DNA from: Pseudomonas fildesensis
Lineage (GTDB): Bacteria > Pseudomonadota > Gammaproteobacteria > Pseudomonadales > Pseudomonadaceae
Direction: 5' to 3'
NCBI RefSeq assembly: GCF_001050345.1
Contig: NZ_LFMW01000007.1
Location: 496,001-560,000 of the forward strand
Length of the DNA: 64,000 nt
The stretch's first letter is position 1. Each line of letters starts with the position of its first letter. Under the pieces are notes generated by a model. That model was given only the letters and a program-made list of their open reading frames with translations. It was not told the DNA's origin and made no database searches. Shown here in pieces: positions 27,562 to 36,688 of the stretch. The translations under genes were made by a program, and so were the position numbers.

Positions 27562-28011
27562 ATGCCGCCCATCGTGCTGGTGCTCAACGGCCCCAACCTC
27601 AACCTGCTCGGTACCCGCGAACCTGCCACCTACGGGCATGAAACCCTGGCCGACGTCGCCGCCCTGTGCGGCCGTAGCGCGGAACAACTGGGGCTGAGGA
27701 TCGAGTTTCGCCAGACCAACCACGAAGGCGAGTTACTCGACTGGATCCAAAGCGCCCGCGCTCGTTGCGCAGGTATCGTGATCAACCCGGCCGCGTGGAC
27801 CCACACCTCGGTGGCGATTCGCGACGCGTTGGTGGCCAGTGAAGTGCCGGTGATCGAAGTGCACTTATCCAACGTGCATGCACGTGAGGCGTTCAGGCAT
27901 CACTCCTTTGTATCGCCCGTCGCCAAGGCAGTGCTGGCCGGTTTTGGCAGCCATGGCTACCACCTGGCCCTGGAACATTTCAGCCAGTTGTTGAAGGGAT
28001 CGACCCGATGA
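27562..28011 (+). CDS. aroQ: Type II 3-dehydroquinate dehydratase
   Basis: Interconverts 3-dehydroquinate and 3-dehydroshikimate. The 149-residue enzyme has the type II motifs [12 protein letters not shown] (catalytic Arg) at residues 9-20, [16 protein letters not shown] near residue 74, and [17 protein letters not shown] near residue 99. The ribosome-binding site GGAG precedes the ATG. Because it is in a cluster with QuiC, it probably serves quinate/shikimate catabolism rather than aromatic amino acid synthesis. Confidence 0.93.
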   Translation: MPPIVLVLNGPNLNLLGTREPATYGHETLADVAALCGRSAEQLGLRIEFRQTNHEGELLDWIQSARARCAGIVINPAAWTHTSVAIRDALVASEVPVIEVHLSNVHAREAFRHHSFVSPVAKAVLAGFGSHGYHLALEHFSQLLKGSTR

Positions 28012-28856
28012 AACCGCGCATCCTCGCCGCCCTGATTGGCACCGGCATCCAGGCCTCCCGCACACCTGCCCTGCATGAACAGGAAGGCGATGCCCAGGGC
28101 CTGCGCTACCTGTATCGCCTGATCGACCTGGAGCCGCTGCACCTCGATATCAATGCACTGCCCGACCTGCTGCGCGCCGCCGAATTGATGCACTTCACCG
28201 GGTTGAACATTACCTACCCGTGCAAGCAAGCGATCCTGCCGCTGCTCGATGAATTGTCCGACGAGGCCAGGGGTATTGGGGCGGTCAACACGGTGGTGTT
28301 CAAGGACGGCAAACGCATTGGCCACAACACCGATTGCCTGGGGTTCGCCGAGGGTTTTCGCAGGAATCTGAATGACGTCGCTCGCCAACGTGTCGTGCAG
28401 ATGGGCGCCGGCGGTGCGGGCGCAGCGGTGGCACATGCACTGCTGGCGGAGGGCGTCGAACACTTGAGTATTTTCGACGTGGACGCTGCCCGCGCCCAAG
28501 GCCTTGTGGATAACCTCGCCCAGCGTTTTGGCAGCGGTCGCGCCCAAGTGGGCAACGACCTGGAAAACGCCATGGCCGAAGCCGACGGCCTGGTCAACAC
28601 CACGCCGATGGGCATGGCCAAACTGCCTGGCACGCCTGTGCCAGCCGCCCTGTTGAGGGCTGAGTTATGGGTCGCGGAAATCGTGTATTTCCCACTCGAA
28701 ACAGAACTGCTGCGCAACGCCCGCGCCTTGGGTTGCCGCACGCTGGATGGCGGCAATATGGCGGTGTTTCAGGCAGTGAAGGCGTTTGAGTTGTTCAGCG
28801 GCGAGGCGCCAGATGCGCAGAGGATGTTGGAACACTTCCACAGCATGAATACCTGA
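28008..28856 (+). CDS. Shikimate/quinate dehydrogenase (AroE paralogue, catabolic type)
   Basis: A 282-residue NAD(P)-dependent oxidoreductase of the shikimate dehydrogenase superfamily. The substrate loop reads [14 protein letters not shown] instead of the biosynthetic SxSxxxHN, which places it with catabolic paralogues such as YdiB or RifI-type enzymes. [17 protein letters not shown] carries the catalytic Lys, [14 protein letters not shown] near residue 130 is the nucleotide-binding loop, and NTTPMGM near residue 200 is conserved. It overlaps aroQ by 4 bases. Together they would convert shikimate and/or quinate to 3-dehydroshikimate for QuiC. Confidence 0.85.
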   Translation: MKPRILAALIGTGIQASRTPALHEQEGDAQGLRYLYRLIDLEPLHLDINALPDLLRAAELMHFTGLNITYPCKQAILPLLDELSDEARGIGAVNTVVFKDGKRIGHNTDCLGFAEGFRRNLNDVARQRVVQMGAGGAGAAVAHALLAEGVEHLSIFDVDAARAQGLVDNLAQRFGSGRAQVGNDLENAMAEADGLVNTTPMGMAKLPGTPVPAALLRAELWVAEIVYFPLETELLRNARALGCRTLDGGNMAVFQAVKAFELFSGEAPDAQRMLEHFHSMNT

Positions 28857-28876
28857 CTGGCGAAACGGAATCCAAA

Positions 28877-28964
28877 TGTGAGAGGGGGCTTGCTCCCGAT
28901 TGCGGCCTGTCAGCTAAATATAGGCTGGCTGTAATACGCTATCGGGAGCAAGCCCCCTCCCACA
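28877..28964. repeat. REP doublet
   Basis: Inverted pair; the left arm is a variant (tgtgagagggggcttgctcccgat). Located between aroE-like and tetR. Confidence 0.85.
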
Positions 28965-28982
28965 TTGGGTTCCGCGTTAGCC

Positions 28983-29648
28983 TCAGGCCTGCAGGTAACG
29001 CAACACCGAATCACAAATCATGTCGCGATGCCGCCGCTTGATCGCCTCATCCGACAGTTCGATCTGAAAAATCTCACTGAACGTATGCCGGTTGGACACC
29101 CGGTAAAAGCTGAACGAGTTGATCAGCAGGTGCACGTCCAGCGGCTCCAGCCCCTCACGAAACAGCCCCATCTCGGCGCCACGGCGCAAGGTGGCGCCCA
29201 GCCCTTCAAGGATGTTGCTGTTCAGCGCCTTGATCGAATCGGAGCGTTTTACGAACTCGGCATTGTGGATATTTTCGATGCTGACGATGCGCACGAAATC
29301 CACGTTCTGGTCGTGGTGATCAAAGGTAAATTCCACCAGGCGACGAATCGCTTCGCGCGGTTCCAGGGCGGTGAGGTTCATGCGGGTTTCGGTGTTGCGG
29401 ATATCGCCGTAAAGCTTCTCCAGCACCTCGACGTACAACTGCTCCTTGCTGCCGAAGTAGTAATAGATCATGCGTTTGGAGGTGTGAATTCGCTCGGCGA
29501 TCGCATCGACGCGCGCGCCGGACAGGCCCTGCTGAACAAACTCGACAATGGCTTCCTGGAGAATGTTCTCGCGGGTCTTTTCCGGATTGTTCTTGCGACT
29601 CTTGCGCGGTGCGTCTGGCACAGCACGGAGATCGGGAGTCAGGGTCAT
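28983..29648 (-). CDS. TetR-family regulator of the quinate/shikimate cluster
   Basis: A 221-residue repressor-type protein. The N-terminal helix-turn-helix (ENILQEAIVEF...GARVDAIAERIHTSKRMIYYYFGSKEQLY, residues 25-75) is a clear TetR domain, and the C-terminal half is a ligand domain of the TetR_C type. The ATG at 29648 gives the normal length. It lies between the aroQ and quiC units on the quiC strand, so control of these genes by a pathway intermediate is the natural inference. Candidate operators are listed at 27504 and 31705. Confidence 0.85.
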   Translation of the reverse strand: MTLTPDLRAVPDAPRKSRKNNPEKTRENILQEAIVEFVQQGLSGARVDAIAERIHTSKRMIYYYFGSKEQLYVEVLEKLYGDIRNTETRMNLTALEPREAIRRLVEFTFDHHDQNVDFVRIVSIENIHNAEFVKRSDSIKALNSNILEGLGATLRRGAEMGLFREGLEPLDVHLLINSFSFYRVSNRHTFSEIFQIELSDEAIKRRHRDMICDSVLRYLQA

Positions 29649-29728
29649 GGTGCACTCACGGCCGTTTTTATTTTGCAGCCCGCGATTATGGGCCGAGGCG
29701 CTCCTCGAAGGAAGCACCGGGCTACCGG

Positions 29729-31630
29729 TCACAACCGCGCTTGGCGTATCGCCCCGCTGCGCGACTTGGCCATCGCCGCCAGGCGCACCGCCACGTTGGC
29801 AGCGCCGTAACCGGCATAGCCGTTCTTGCGCTGGATGATCTCGAAGAAAAACCGCCCTTCGAATGGTTCGGTGTACACATGAAACAACTCACCGCCCTGA
29901 GCGTCACGGTCGTACAGCACGTTGTAGTACGCCAGTTCGCTGAGGAATTCATCGTCGAAATCAAAGCGCGCCGCGAGGTCGTCGTAGTAGTTGAGCGGGA
30001 TATCCAGCAACGGCACACCCGCCTCTTTGGCTCGGCTCACCTCGGCGAAAATGTCCGCGCAGTCGAAGGCAATGTGATGTACGCCGGAGCCGCGATAGCT
30101 GGAAAGCGCGTGGGAAATCGCAGTGTTGCGGTTTTCGGAGATATTCAGCGGCAGGCGAATCGAACTGCAACGGCTGCGCAGTGCACGGCTTTTCACCAGG
30201 CCGTAGGGGTCGGGCAGCACCACTTCGTCATCCGCTTCGAAATCCAGCAGGCTCTTGTAGAACAGCACCCAACTGTCGAGGCTGTCGGCCGGCAGGGCCA
30301 TGGCCATATGGTCGATGCGCAGCAGGCCGCCGCTGGCAGCCGAGGCCGCTTGCAGGTTGAAATCGGTGTCGTACAGCCCGCCTTCGCTCTGATCCACCAG
30401 GTAAATCAGGCTGCCATCAGGCGCACGCACGGCCGCCAGTTCCAGTTCGTTGGGCCCGACCAGGCCGCGATAGGGCTGGCCCTTGTAGGCCACTGCCCGC
30501 TCAAGGGCCTTGGCGCTGTCCTTGACCCGAATCGCCGTGGCGCACAACGACGGGCCGTGGGCTTCGAAAAAGTTGTGGGCGAAGGAATAGGGTTCGCAAT
30601 TGAGGATCAGGTTGATATCGCCCTGGCGCAGCAGGCTCACACTCTTGGAGCGGTGCTGGCCCGCCTTGACAAAACCCAGGCGCTCCAGCCATTGGGTCAG
30701 CTTGGCGCCGAGGTTTTCATCAACGGCAAACTCCAGGAATTCGATGCCGTCATATTCGCTGGCTGCCGGGGTTTCGAAGAGGATGTCGACGGGCGCCGCA
30801 GGTTGCTCCTGCGCCAGGCGCTGGCGGGTTTTCTCCTCCAGGTACAGCAGCGAACGCAAGCCATCCGCCGCGTTGGCCCGGGTGGGTGCGGCGCGGAAAC
30901 CGTCGTTGAAAATCTCCAGGGACAATGGCCCGGTGTAGCCACTCTTGATGATAGGCGCGAGAAAGCCCGCCAAATCAAATTCGCCCTGGCCGGGGAAGCA
31001 ACGGAAATGCCGACTCCACTCCAGCACATCCATGGCCAGGATCGGCGCGTCGGCCATTTGCACAAAGAAGATCTTGTCGCCAGGGATCTCGGCGATACCG
31101 CTTGGGTCGCCCTTCAGCGACAACGTGTGGAAGCTGTCGAGCAACACGCCGAGGCTCGGGTGGTCGACCTGGCGCACCAGGTTCCACACCTGTTGCCAGG
31201 TGTTCACATGTTTGCCCCAGGCCAGTGCCTCATAGCCAATGCGCAGGCCGCGCCGGCCGGCGTGCTCGGCCAACAGGCTGAGGTCATCCAGCAGAATGCG
31301 TTCATCGCCCACGCAGTCGGCCGAAGCATTGCTGCACACCAGCACCAGGTCGGTGCCCAGTTCCTGCATCAGGTCGAACTTGCGCTCGGCACGCTCCAGG
31401 TTGCGCGCCAGGCGGTCGCGGCGGCAGCCTTCAAAGTCGCGAAACGGCTGGAACAAGGTGATGGCGATACCGAGGTCGGCGCACATTTGCCTAACTTCAC
31501 GCGGGCTGCCGTCGTAATACAACAGGTCGTTCTCGAAAATCTCGACCCCGTCAAACCCGGCGGCGGCGATGGCTTCGAGCTTTTCCGGCAGGGTGCCGCT
31601 CAAGGAAACGGTGGCGATGGAACGTTGCAT
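29729..31630 (-). CDS. quiC: 3-dehydroshikimate dehydratase QuiC, fused to an HPPD-like domain
   Basis: Converts 3-dehydroshikimate to protocatechuate, the entry to the beta-ketoadipate pathway. The 633-residue protein has an N-terminal xylose-isomerase-like TIM barrel (about residues 1-285, with GFDGVEIFENDLLY and GPLSLEIFND metal-binding carboxylates) and a C-terminal half (about 290-633) resembling 4-hydroxyphenylpyruvate dioxygenase: two vicinal-oxygen-chelate modules with HMAM, GVHHIAFDCADIF and FEGRFFFEIIQRKNGYAGYG. This fusion is known in Pseudomonas QuiC proteins. The role of the second domain is unsettled. Confidence 0.93.
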   Translation of the reverse strand: MQRSIATVSLSGTLPEKLEAIAAAGFDGVEIFENDLLYYDGSPREVRQMCADLGIAITLFQPFRDFEGCRRDRLARNLERAERKFDLMQELGTDLVLVCSNASADCVGDERILLDDLSLLAEHAGRRGLRIGYEALAWGKHVNTWQQVWNLVRQVDHPSLGVLLDSFHTLSLKGDPSGIAEIPGDKIFFVQMADAPILAMDVLEWSRHFRCFPGQGEFDLAGFLAPIIKSGYTGPLSLEIFNDGFRAAPTRANAADGLRSLLYLEEKTRQRLAQEQPAAPVDILFETPAASEYDGIEFLEFAVDENLGAKLTQWLERLGFVKAGQHRSKSVSLLRQGDINLILNCEPYSFAHNFFEAHGPSLCATAIRVKDSAKALERAVAYKGQPYRGLVGPNELELAAVRAPDGSLIYLVDQSEGGLYDTDFNLQAASAASGGLLRIDHMAMALPADSLDSWVLFYKSLLDFEADDEVVLPDPYGLVKSRALRSRCSSIRLPLNISENRNTAISHALSSYRGSGVHHIAFDCADIFAEVSRAKEAGVPLLDIPLNYYDDLAARFDFDDEFLSELAYYNVLYDRDAQGGELFHVYTEPFEGRFFFEIIQRKNGYAGYGAANVAVRLAAMAKSRSGAIRQARL

Positions 31631-31704
31631 GGGGCGACTCCAGGCATTTGAGGCTCGTCTTATTTACGGCAAATTATTGGCCGCTAAACTGTTCACAGCA
31701 ATTG

Positions 31705-31726
31705 AAATGTACGAACCGGTTAGTTT
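31705..31726 (-). promoter_or_regulatory. Operator-like sequence upstream of quiC
   Basis: On the minus strand AAACTAACC-N5-GTACATTT matches 18 of 22 positions with 27504-27525. Its core ACGAACCGGTTAGT (plus strand) is an imperfect palindrome of the size usual for TetR proteins. Confidence 0.5.
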
Positions 31727-31729
31727 TAT

Positions 31730-31744
31730 GGGCGATTATCGAAC
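31730..31744. promoter_or_regulatory. PcaR-like box in the quiC/MFS divergent promoter
   Basis: The minus strand reads GTTCGATAATCGCCC, differing at one of 15 positions from the PcaR box as I remember it. Dual control by PcaR and the local TetR protein is possible. Confidence 0.5.
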
Positions 31745-31851
31745 AAAATGGCAATCGACGAATTGACGATTTTTTAGCCACTGCGCACCATCGATCACGT
31801 AACAAGACCCAGAACACACCATAAAAATTTCAAAAAAACGGGTACCCCCTC

Positions 31852-33186
31852 ATGCCTTCGCAAAACTCCGTCCTGGCCGAGCGCCCGGCCAACCCGCACA
31901 CCGGCATCGGCGACAAGATTCGCGGCGCAATGGCCGTCGGTAAAACCCGCTGGGGCATGCTGGCCCTGGTGTTTTTCGCCACCACCCTCAACTACATCGA
32001 CCGCGCCGCCCTGGGCGTGATGCAACCGATCCTGGCCAAGGAGATGAGCTGGACGGCGATGGACTACGCCAACATCAACTTCTGGTTCCAGGTCGGCTAC
32101 GCCATCGGTTTTGTGCTACAGGGCCGCTTGATCGACCGCGTCGGCGTCAAGCGCGTGTTCTTCTGCGCAGTGCTGCTGTGGAGCCTGGCCACCGGTGCCC
32201 ACGGCCTGGCGACTTCGGCGGTCGGGTTTATGGTCTGCCGCTTTATCCTCGGGCTGACTGAAGCCGCCAACTACCCCGCCTGCGTCAAGACCACACGCCT
32301 GTGGTTCCCCGCCGGTGAGCGCGCGGTGGCCACCGGCATTTTCAACGCCGGCACCAACGTCGGCGCGATGATGACGCCAATGCTGCTGCCGCTGATCCTG
32401 CACGTATGGGGCTGGCAGGCAGCATTCCTGTGCATGGCGTCACTGGGCTTGATCTGGCTGGTGTTCTGGGGTTTGAAGTACCACAACCCGGAAGACCATC
32501 CCACCGTTAAACAATCCGAATTGGACTACGTGCAACAGGAAGTCGAACCGGAACAACCCCGCGTACCGTTCAGCCGCATTTTGCGCATGCGCGGCACCTG
32601 GGCCTTCGCCCTCGCCTACTCGCTGACTGCGCCGGTGTTCTGGTTCTACCTGTACTGGCTACCGCCGTTCCTGAACCAGCAATACAACCTGGGCATCAAC
32701 GTGACCCAGATGGGCATCCCGCTGATCATCATTTACCTGACAGCCGACTTCGGCAGTGTGGGCGGGGGGATTCTGTCGTCGTTCCTGATCGGCCGCGGGA
32801 TGAATTCGATCAAGGCGCGGCTGCTGTCGATGCTGCTGTTTGCCTGCTGCATCGTCGGCGTGATCATGGCGGCCGGTTCCAGCCAACTGTGGGTCGCGGT
32901 GTTTGCCATCTCCCTGGCCATCGGCGCTCACCAGGCCTGGACCGCCAACATCTGGAGCCTGGTGATGGACTACACGCCCAAGCACATGATGAGCACGGTG
33001 TTCGGTTTCGGCGGCATGTGCGCGGCCATCGGCGGCATGTTCATGACCCAGATCGTCGGCCACATCCTGACGGTGACCAACAACAACTACACCGTGTTGT
33101 TCACCTTGATCCCGGCGATGTACTTCATCGCGCTGATCTGGATGTACTTCATGGCACCGCGCAAGATTCCTACCGTCGACGCGTGA
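31852..33186 (+). CDS. MFS importer, probable quinate/shikimate/dehydroshikimate uptake
   Basis: A 444-residue carrier of the anion:cation symporter (ACS) family. The motif NYIDRAALGVMQPIL in TM1 and GRLIDRVGVKRVF after TM2 are typical, as is LGLTEAANYPACVKTTRLWFPAGERAVATGIFNAGTNVGAM. ACS carriers take up organic acids and aromatic acids. Its position, divergent from quiC across a promoter holding both operator-like motifs, argues for import of a substrate of this pathway. An AT-rich leader with no strong structure precedes the ATG. Confidence 0.82.
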   Translation: MPSQNSVLAERPANPHTGIGDKIRGAMAVGKTRWGMLALVFFATTLNYIDRAALGVMQPILAKEMSWTAMDYANINFWFQVGYAIGFVLQGRLIDRVGVKRVFFCAVLLWSLATGAHGLATSAVGFMVCRFILGLTEAANYPACVKTTRLWFPAGERAVATGIFNAGTNVGAMMTPMLLPLILHVWGWQAAFLCMASLGLIWLVFWGLKYHNPEDHPTVKQSELDYVQQEVEPEQPRVPFSRILRMRGTWAFALAYSLTAPVFWFYLYWLPPFLNQQYNLGINVTQMGIPLIIIYLTADFGSVGGGILSSFLIGRGMNSIKARLLSMLLFACCIVGVIMAAGSSQLWVAVFAISLAIGAHQAWTANIWSLVMDYTPKHMMSTVFGFGGMCAAIGGMFMTQIVGHILTVTNNNYTVLFTLIPAMYFIALIWMYFMAPRKIPTVDA

Positions 33187-33187
33187 T

Positions 33188-34066
33188 TCATCGCCGCCGC
33201 TGCTGCCAGGCAGCGGCCAACCCGCTCATGCAGATCACCCCGATGCCGACCACTGTGGTCAGGTCGGGGGTATGACTGAACACCAGCCAGCCCAACAACC
33301 CCGCAAACACGATCTGGCAATAGCCGAACGGCGCCAGCAAGGCCGGCGCCGCAAAGCGGAACGCCTGGGTGAGCATCAAGTGTGCGGTCATCCCGCAGGT
33401 GCCCAGCGCCAGCATCAACACGCCGTGCCACAGGGTCGGCACCTGCCAGAAGAACGGCACCATCGCACTCATCACCAAGGTATTGCACAGGCCGGCGAAG
33501 AAGTTGCTGGTGGTCGGCGTGTCGTATTTGCTCAGGATGCGCGTGAGCAGTTGGTAGAAGCAGAAGAACAGCGCCGAGCACATCGGCAGCAATACCGCAG
33601 GGGTGAAGAGTTCACCGCCGGGATGGATGATCACCAGCACCCCGATAAACCCGCAGATCACTGCCAGCCATTGGCCGCGTGTCACGTGTTCGCCGAGCAG
33701 AGGCACCGAAAGCGCCGTCACCAGAATCGGCGCGAGGAAGTTCACCGCCGTGGCTTCTGCCAAGGGGATGTAATGCAAGGCCGAGGTGAAAAACAGGCTG
33801 GTGCCCAACAGGCATAACGCCCTCACTACCTGCATGCCGGGGCGTTTGCTACGCAGCACACGCAAGCCCGATTGCGGCAGGAATATCCCGGCCATCAGCA
33901 GGGTATGCACCATGTAACGCGCCCACACCACCATCACAATCGGGTAGAACCCGGCCAGGTATTTGGACAAGGCGTCGTGGCTGGAGAACAGGAAGGTCGC
34001 CACCACGATCAATAAAATGCCTTTGAACGGGTGATTGACGCCGGAGAGAGGGGTACTTAGGGTCAT
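33188..34066 (-). CDS. DMT-superfamily (EamA) transporter
   Basis: A 292-residue membrane protein made of two EamA repeats, about ten hydrophobic segments (FKGILLIVVATFLFSSHDALSKYL at the start, LAPILVTALSVPLLGEHVT at the end of the first repeat). Substrate unknown. The ATG at 34066 gives the standard length. It is convergent with the MFS gene, with one base between the stop codons, so the two probably share a termination region. Confidence 0.85.
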   Translation of the reverse strand: MTLSTPLSGVNHPFKGILLIVVATFLFSSHDALSKYLAGFYPIVMVVWARYMVHTLLMAGIFLPQSGLRVLRSKRPGMQVVRALCLLGTSLFFTSALHYIPLAEATAVNFLAPILVTALSVPLLGEHVTRGQWLAVICGFIGVLVIIHPGGELFTPAVLLPMCSALFFCFYQLLTRILSKYDTPTTSNFFAGLCNTLVMSAMVPFFWQVPTLWHGVLMLALGTCGMTAHLMLTQAFRFAAPALLAPFGYCQIVFAGLLGWLVFSHTPDLTTVVGIGVICMSGLAAAWQQRRR

Positions 34067-34251
34067 TGAATTCTCTTGCTGAGCGGGCTGAACGCTATGG
34101 CACTCAACCCGGTAATCTAGCAACCGGGCATGCGTCTGCCCCAAGAGCATAACCAAACACCGTGCGAACAGCGCACTAAATCACCGGATTCGAGTCCAAC
34201 GCTGCACGTTCGCCCCTGCGTTGCACACTTTTTAACCAAGGCCTGCCCGCT

Positions 34252-34665
34252 ATGAAAAAAACCCTTTTTGTTCTCTCTGCCCTTGCCCTGCTCGCCGCCT
34301 GCAACCAGGAAGTCAAGGCACCCGCCAAACCCGCGCCAGCTTCAGTGCAAGCAACCCTGGTACCGGAAACCCCGCCCACCGATAAGTGGGTCGGCAAGTG
34401 GATTGGCGTGGAAGGCCTCAACCTGACCATCGCCAAGGACGACAGCGTCGGCCGTGGTCACTACGTCCTCACCATGCAATACGGCCTCGACGCCGATGAT
34501 TCCGGCACCTTTAAAGGTGAAGCGGCCGAAGACGGCATCGCCTTCACCCGCCCGGACGGCCCGCAACTGCTGCGTGCCGGCGACGGCGAAGCCACTGGAT
34601 TGAAATGGTTGGCGGATAAAAAAGACTGCCTGATTGTGAAGACCGGCGAAGGGTATTGCCGCTAA
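34252..34665 (+). CDS. Small lipoprotein of unknown function
   Basis: A 137-residue protein with a clear lipoprotein signal (MKKTLFVLSALALLAAC, lipobox LLAAC, Cys 17). A Pro/Ala-rich spacer is followed by a small beta-rich domain beginning WVGKWIGVEGLNLTI, which reads like a lipocalin-type or heat-shock HslJ-like fold, though I cannot name a family. The residue after Cys is Asn, which does not favour inner-membrane retention, so outer-membrane location is likely. It precedes ypfJ on the same strand. Confidence 0.75.
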   Translation: MKKTLFVLSALALLAACNQEVKAPAKPAPASVQATLVPETPPTDKWVGKWIGVEGLNLTIAKDDSVGRGHYVLTMQYGLDADDSGTFKGEAAEDGIAFTRPDGPQLLRAGDGEATGLKWLADKKDCLIVKTGEGYCR

Positions 34666-34721
34666 TAACAGCCATACTCAACCCACATCTTTGTAGGACC
34701 GTTCATCAAGAGGATTGCCCC

Positions 34722-35609
34722 ATGCTATGGAAAAAAGGCCGACGCAGCGACAACGTGGTGGATGCCCGCGATGACGGTGGTGGTGGCGGTGGCGGCATGC
34801 GGTTTGGGGGCGGCAAGGGCCTGAGCCTCGGGGCGATTGTGCTGATCGTCGGCATCGGCTGGCTGACGGGCCAGGACCCGCTGCAGATCCTCGGCCAGTT
34901 GACCGGCCAGATGGAACAGGCGCCCTCGGTGAGCACCCAGTCGCGCCAGGCGCCGCCGGCCAACGATGAGCAAGCCGATTTTGTCCGCGCCGTGCTGGGC
35001 GATACCGAAGACACCTGGGGCCAGGTGTTCCAGGAAAACGGGTTGGCCTATAAAAACCCTAAACTGATTCTGTTCCGTGGCCGGGTGAATTCCGCCTGCG
35101 GGGGCGCCACGTCCGCCAGCGGCCCGTTTTACTGCCCGGCCGACCAGCAGGTGTACCTGGACCTGGATTTCTTCCGGGAAATGTCCCAACGCTTCAAGGC
35201 TGCCGGCGACTTCGCCCAGGCCTACGTAATAGCCCACGAAGTCGGGCACCACGTGCAGACGTTGCTGGGCATCTCGTCGAAGATCCAGGCCGCGCGACAA
35301 CAGGGCCGGCAGATGCAAGGCGACGGTGGCCTGCTGGTACGCCAGGAGCTGCAAGCCGACTGTTTTGCCGGGGTGTGGGCCAACCGCGCGCAAAAGCGCC
35401 TGAACTGGCTGGAACCCGGCGATATTGAAGAGGCACTGAACGCGGCCAACGCCATTGGCGATGACCGGTTGCAGCAACAGGGTCAGGGCCGCGTGGTGCC
35501 GGACTCGTTTACCCACGGCACCTCGGCCCAGCGGGTTCGCTGGTTCAAGACCGGCTTCGCCCAGGGCCAGATCACTCAATGCGACACCTTTACCGCCAAG
35601 AGTCTTTAG
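34722..35609 (+). CDS. ypfJ: YpfJ-family neutral zinc metallopeptidase
   Basis: A 295-residue membrane-anchored protein of the KPN_02809/YpfJ family. It has a short cytoplasmic start with a Gly run (residues 18-27), one transmembrane helix (about 33-55, LSLGAIVLIVGIGWLTG), and a periplasmic zincin domain with HEVGHHVQ (HExxH) near residue 173 and ELQADCFAGVW downstream. The ATG at 34722 follows AGAGGA. It abuts the hydrolase gene, stop and start being TAG-ATG without a gap, so the two are coupled. Confidence 0.9.
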   Translation: MLWKKGRRSDNVVDARDDGGGGGGGMRFGGGKGLSLGAIVLIVGIGWLTGQDPLQILGQLTGQMEQAPSVSTQSRQAPPANDEQADFVRAVLGDTEDTWGQVFQENGLAYKNPKLILFRGRVNSACGGATSASGPFYCPADQQVYLDLDFFREMSQRFKAAGDFAQAYVIAHEVGHHVQTLLGISSKIQAARQQGRQMQGDGGLLVRQELQADCFAGVWANRAQKRLNWLEPGDIEEALNAANAIGDDRLQQQGQGRVVPDSFTHGTSAQRVRWFKTGFAQGQITQCDTFTAKSL

Positions 35610-36593
35610 ATGAATAAACGATTGGGATTGCTGTTGGGCATGTTGATGACCTGTTCCACCACCACCTGGGCCGCCGAGAAAGAGCATGGCGTCAAGGTGG
35701 TCAGCCCCGATCGTTTTCACCTGGAGGCCGGCGACCTCAGCCTGGGTTTAAGCCAGGACTGGGGCAAACCGCTGCCCCAGGTCACCCGTGCGCTGATCAT
35801 CTTGCATGGCCGCCTGCGCAATGCGCAGACCTACCTGCAAAGCGGTGAAGATGCCGCCGAGCACGCGGGCCAAGGCGCCAATACCCTGGTGATCGCGCCG
35901 CAGTTTCTCAATGAATCGGACGCCAAGCGCAACCACCTCGACAACCAGGTCCTGCGCTGGAAGGGCAATGACTGGATGGCCGGCGAGCCATCCGTCGGCC
36001 CAGGCCAAGTCAGCTCCTTCGGCGCCCTCGACCAGATCATCAAGCACTTGGGCGACCGCAAACGGTTCCCGGCGCTGAAAGAAATCGTGGTCGCCGGCCA
36101 TTCCGGCGGTGGCCAAGTGGTACAGCGTTTTGCCCTCACCGGCCACGATCATCCGACCCTGCAGGCCGAAGGCATCAGCCTGCGTTACGTGGTGGCCAAC
36201 CCGTCGTCCTACGCCTATTTCAGCCCGCAGCGCCCGGTGAAATTCGACGCAGCCAGTTGCCCGGGCTTCAACGACTGGAAATACGGCATGCAGAACCTGC
36301 CAGCCTATGCCAAGGGCCAGAGCGCTCAGCAGTTGGAACAGGCTTACGTATCACGCGATATCACCTACCTGCTGGGCCAGCAGGACACCGACCCGAACCA
36401 TCCTGCGCTGGATAAAAGCTGCGCGGCCGAGACCCAGGGTGCGTATCGCTTGATTCGTGGTCACAACTATTTTTATTACCTCAAGCTGCGGCATCCGCAG
36501 TTGAACCACATGTTGGTGGAAGTGCCGGGGGTTGGGCATGACGGGGATGGGATATTTACGTCGCCACAGGGGCAGAAGGCTTTATTCAAATAA
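35610..36593 (+). CDS. Exported alpha/beta hydrolase
   Basis: A 327-residue protein with a signal peptide (LGLLLGMLMTCSTTTWA, cleavage near residue 21) and an alpha/beta-hydrolase domain. The nucleophile elbow is GHSGGG near residue 169, an oxyanion-type stretch LIILHGR lies near residue 63, and VPGVGHDGD near residue 315 supplies the catalytic His. A periplasmic esterase or lipase-like role is likely, substrate unknown. Its start codon directly follows the ypfJ stop codon. Confidence 0.82.
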   Translation: MNKRLGLLLGMLMTCSTTTWAAEKEHGVKVVSPDRFHLEAGDLSLGLSQDWGKPLPQVTRALIILHGRLRNAQTYLQSGEDAAEHAGQGANTLVIAPQFLNESDAKRNHLDNQVLRWKGNDWMAGEPSVGPGQVSSFGALDQIIKHLGDRKRFPALKEIVVAGHSGGGQVVQRFALTGHDHPTLQAEGISLRYVVANPSSYAYFSPQRPVKFDAASCPGFNDWKYGMQNLPAYAKGQSAQQLEQAYVSRDITYLLGQQDTDPNHPALDKSCAAETQGAYRLIRGHNYFYYLKLRHPQLNHMLVEVPGVGHDGDGIFTSPQGQKALFK

Positions 36594-36603
36594 CAAAACT
36601 ATT

Positions 36604-36658
36604 GGTCATAAATAACCTTTTTATCTTGTTTTTTAAACTTAACGGCTTAAATATAGCC
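36604..36658. promoter_or_regulatory. Two operator-like palindromes upstream of hipB
   Basis: GGTCATAAATAACC (36604-36617) and GGCT-TAAATAT-AGCC (36644-36658) have centres about 40 bases apart in a very AT-rich stretch. They are candidates for HipB autoregulatory sites. Confidence 0.4.
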
Positions 36659-36688
36659 AATAATAAATGCTCAATAAGGTTCAGGCCA

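Noticed and set aside
29609..31651. A 680-codon open frame opposite quiC
   Set aside because: Antisense to the fully supported QuiC protein; its composition (Gln/Val/His-rich) is that of a shadow frame.
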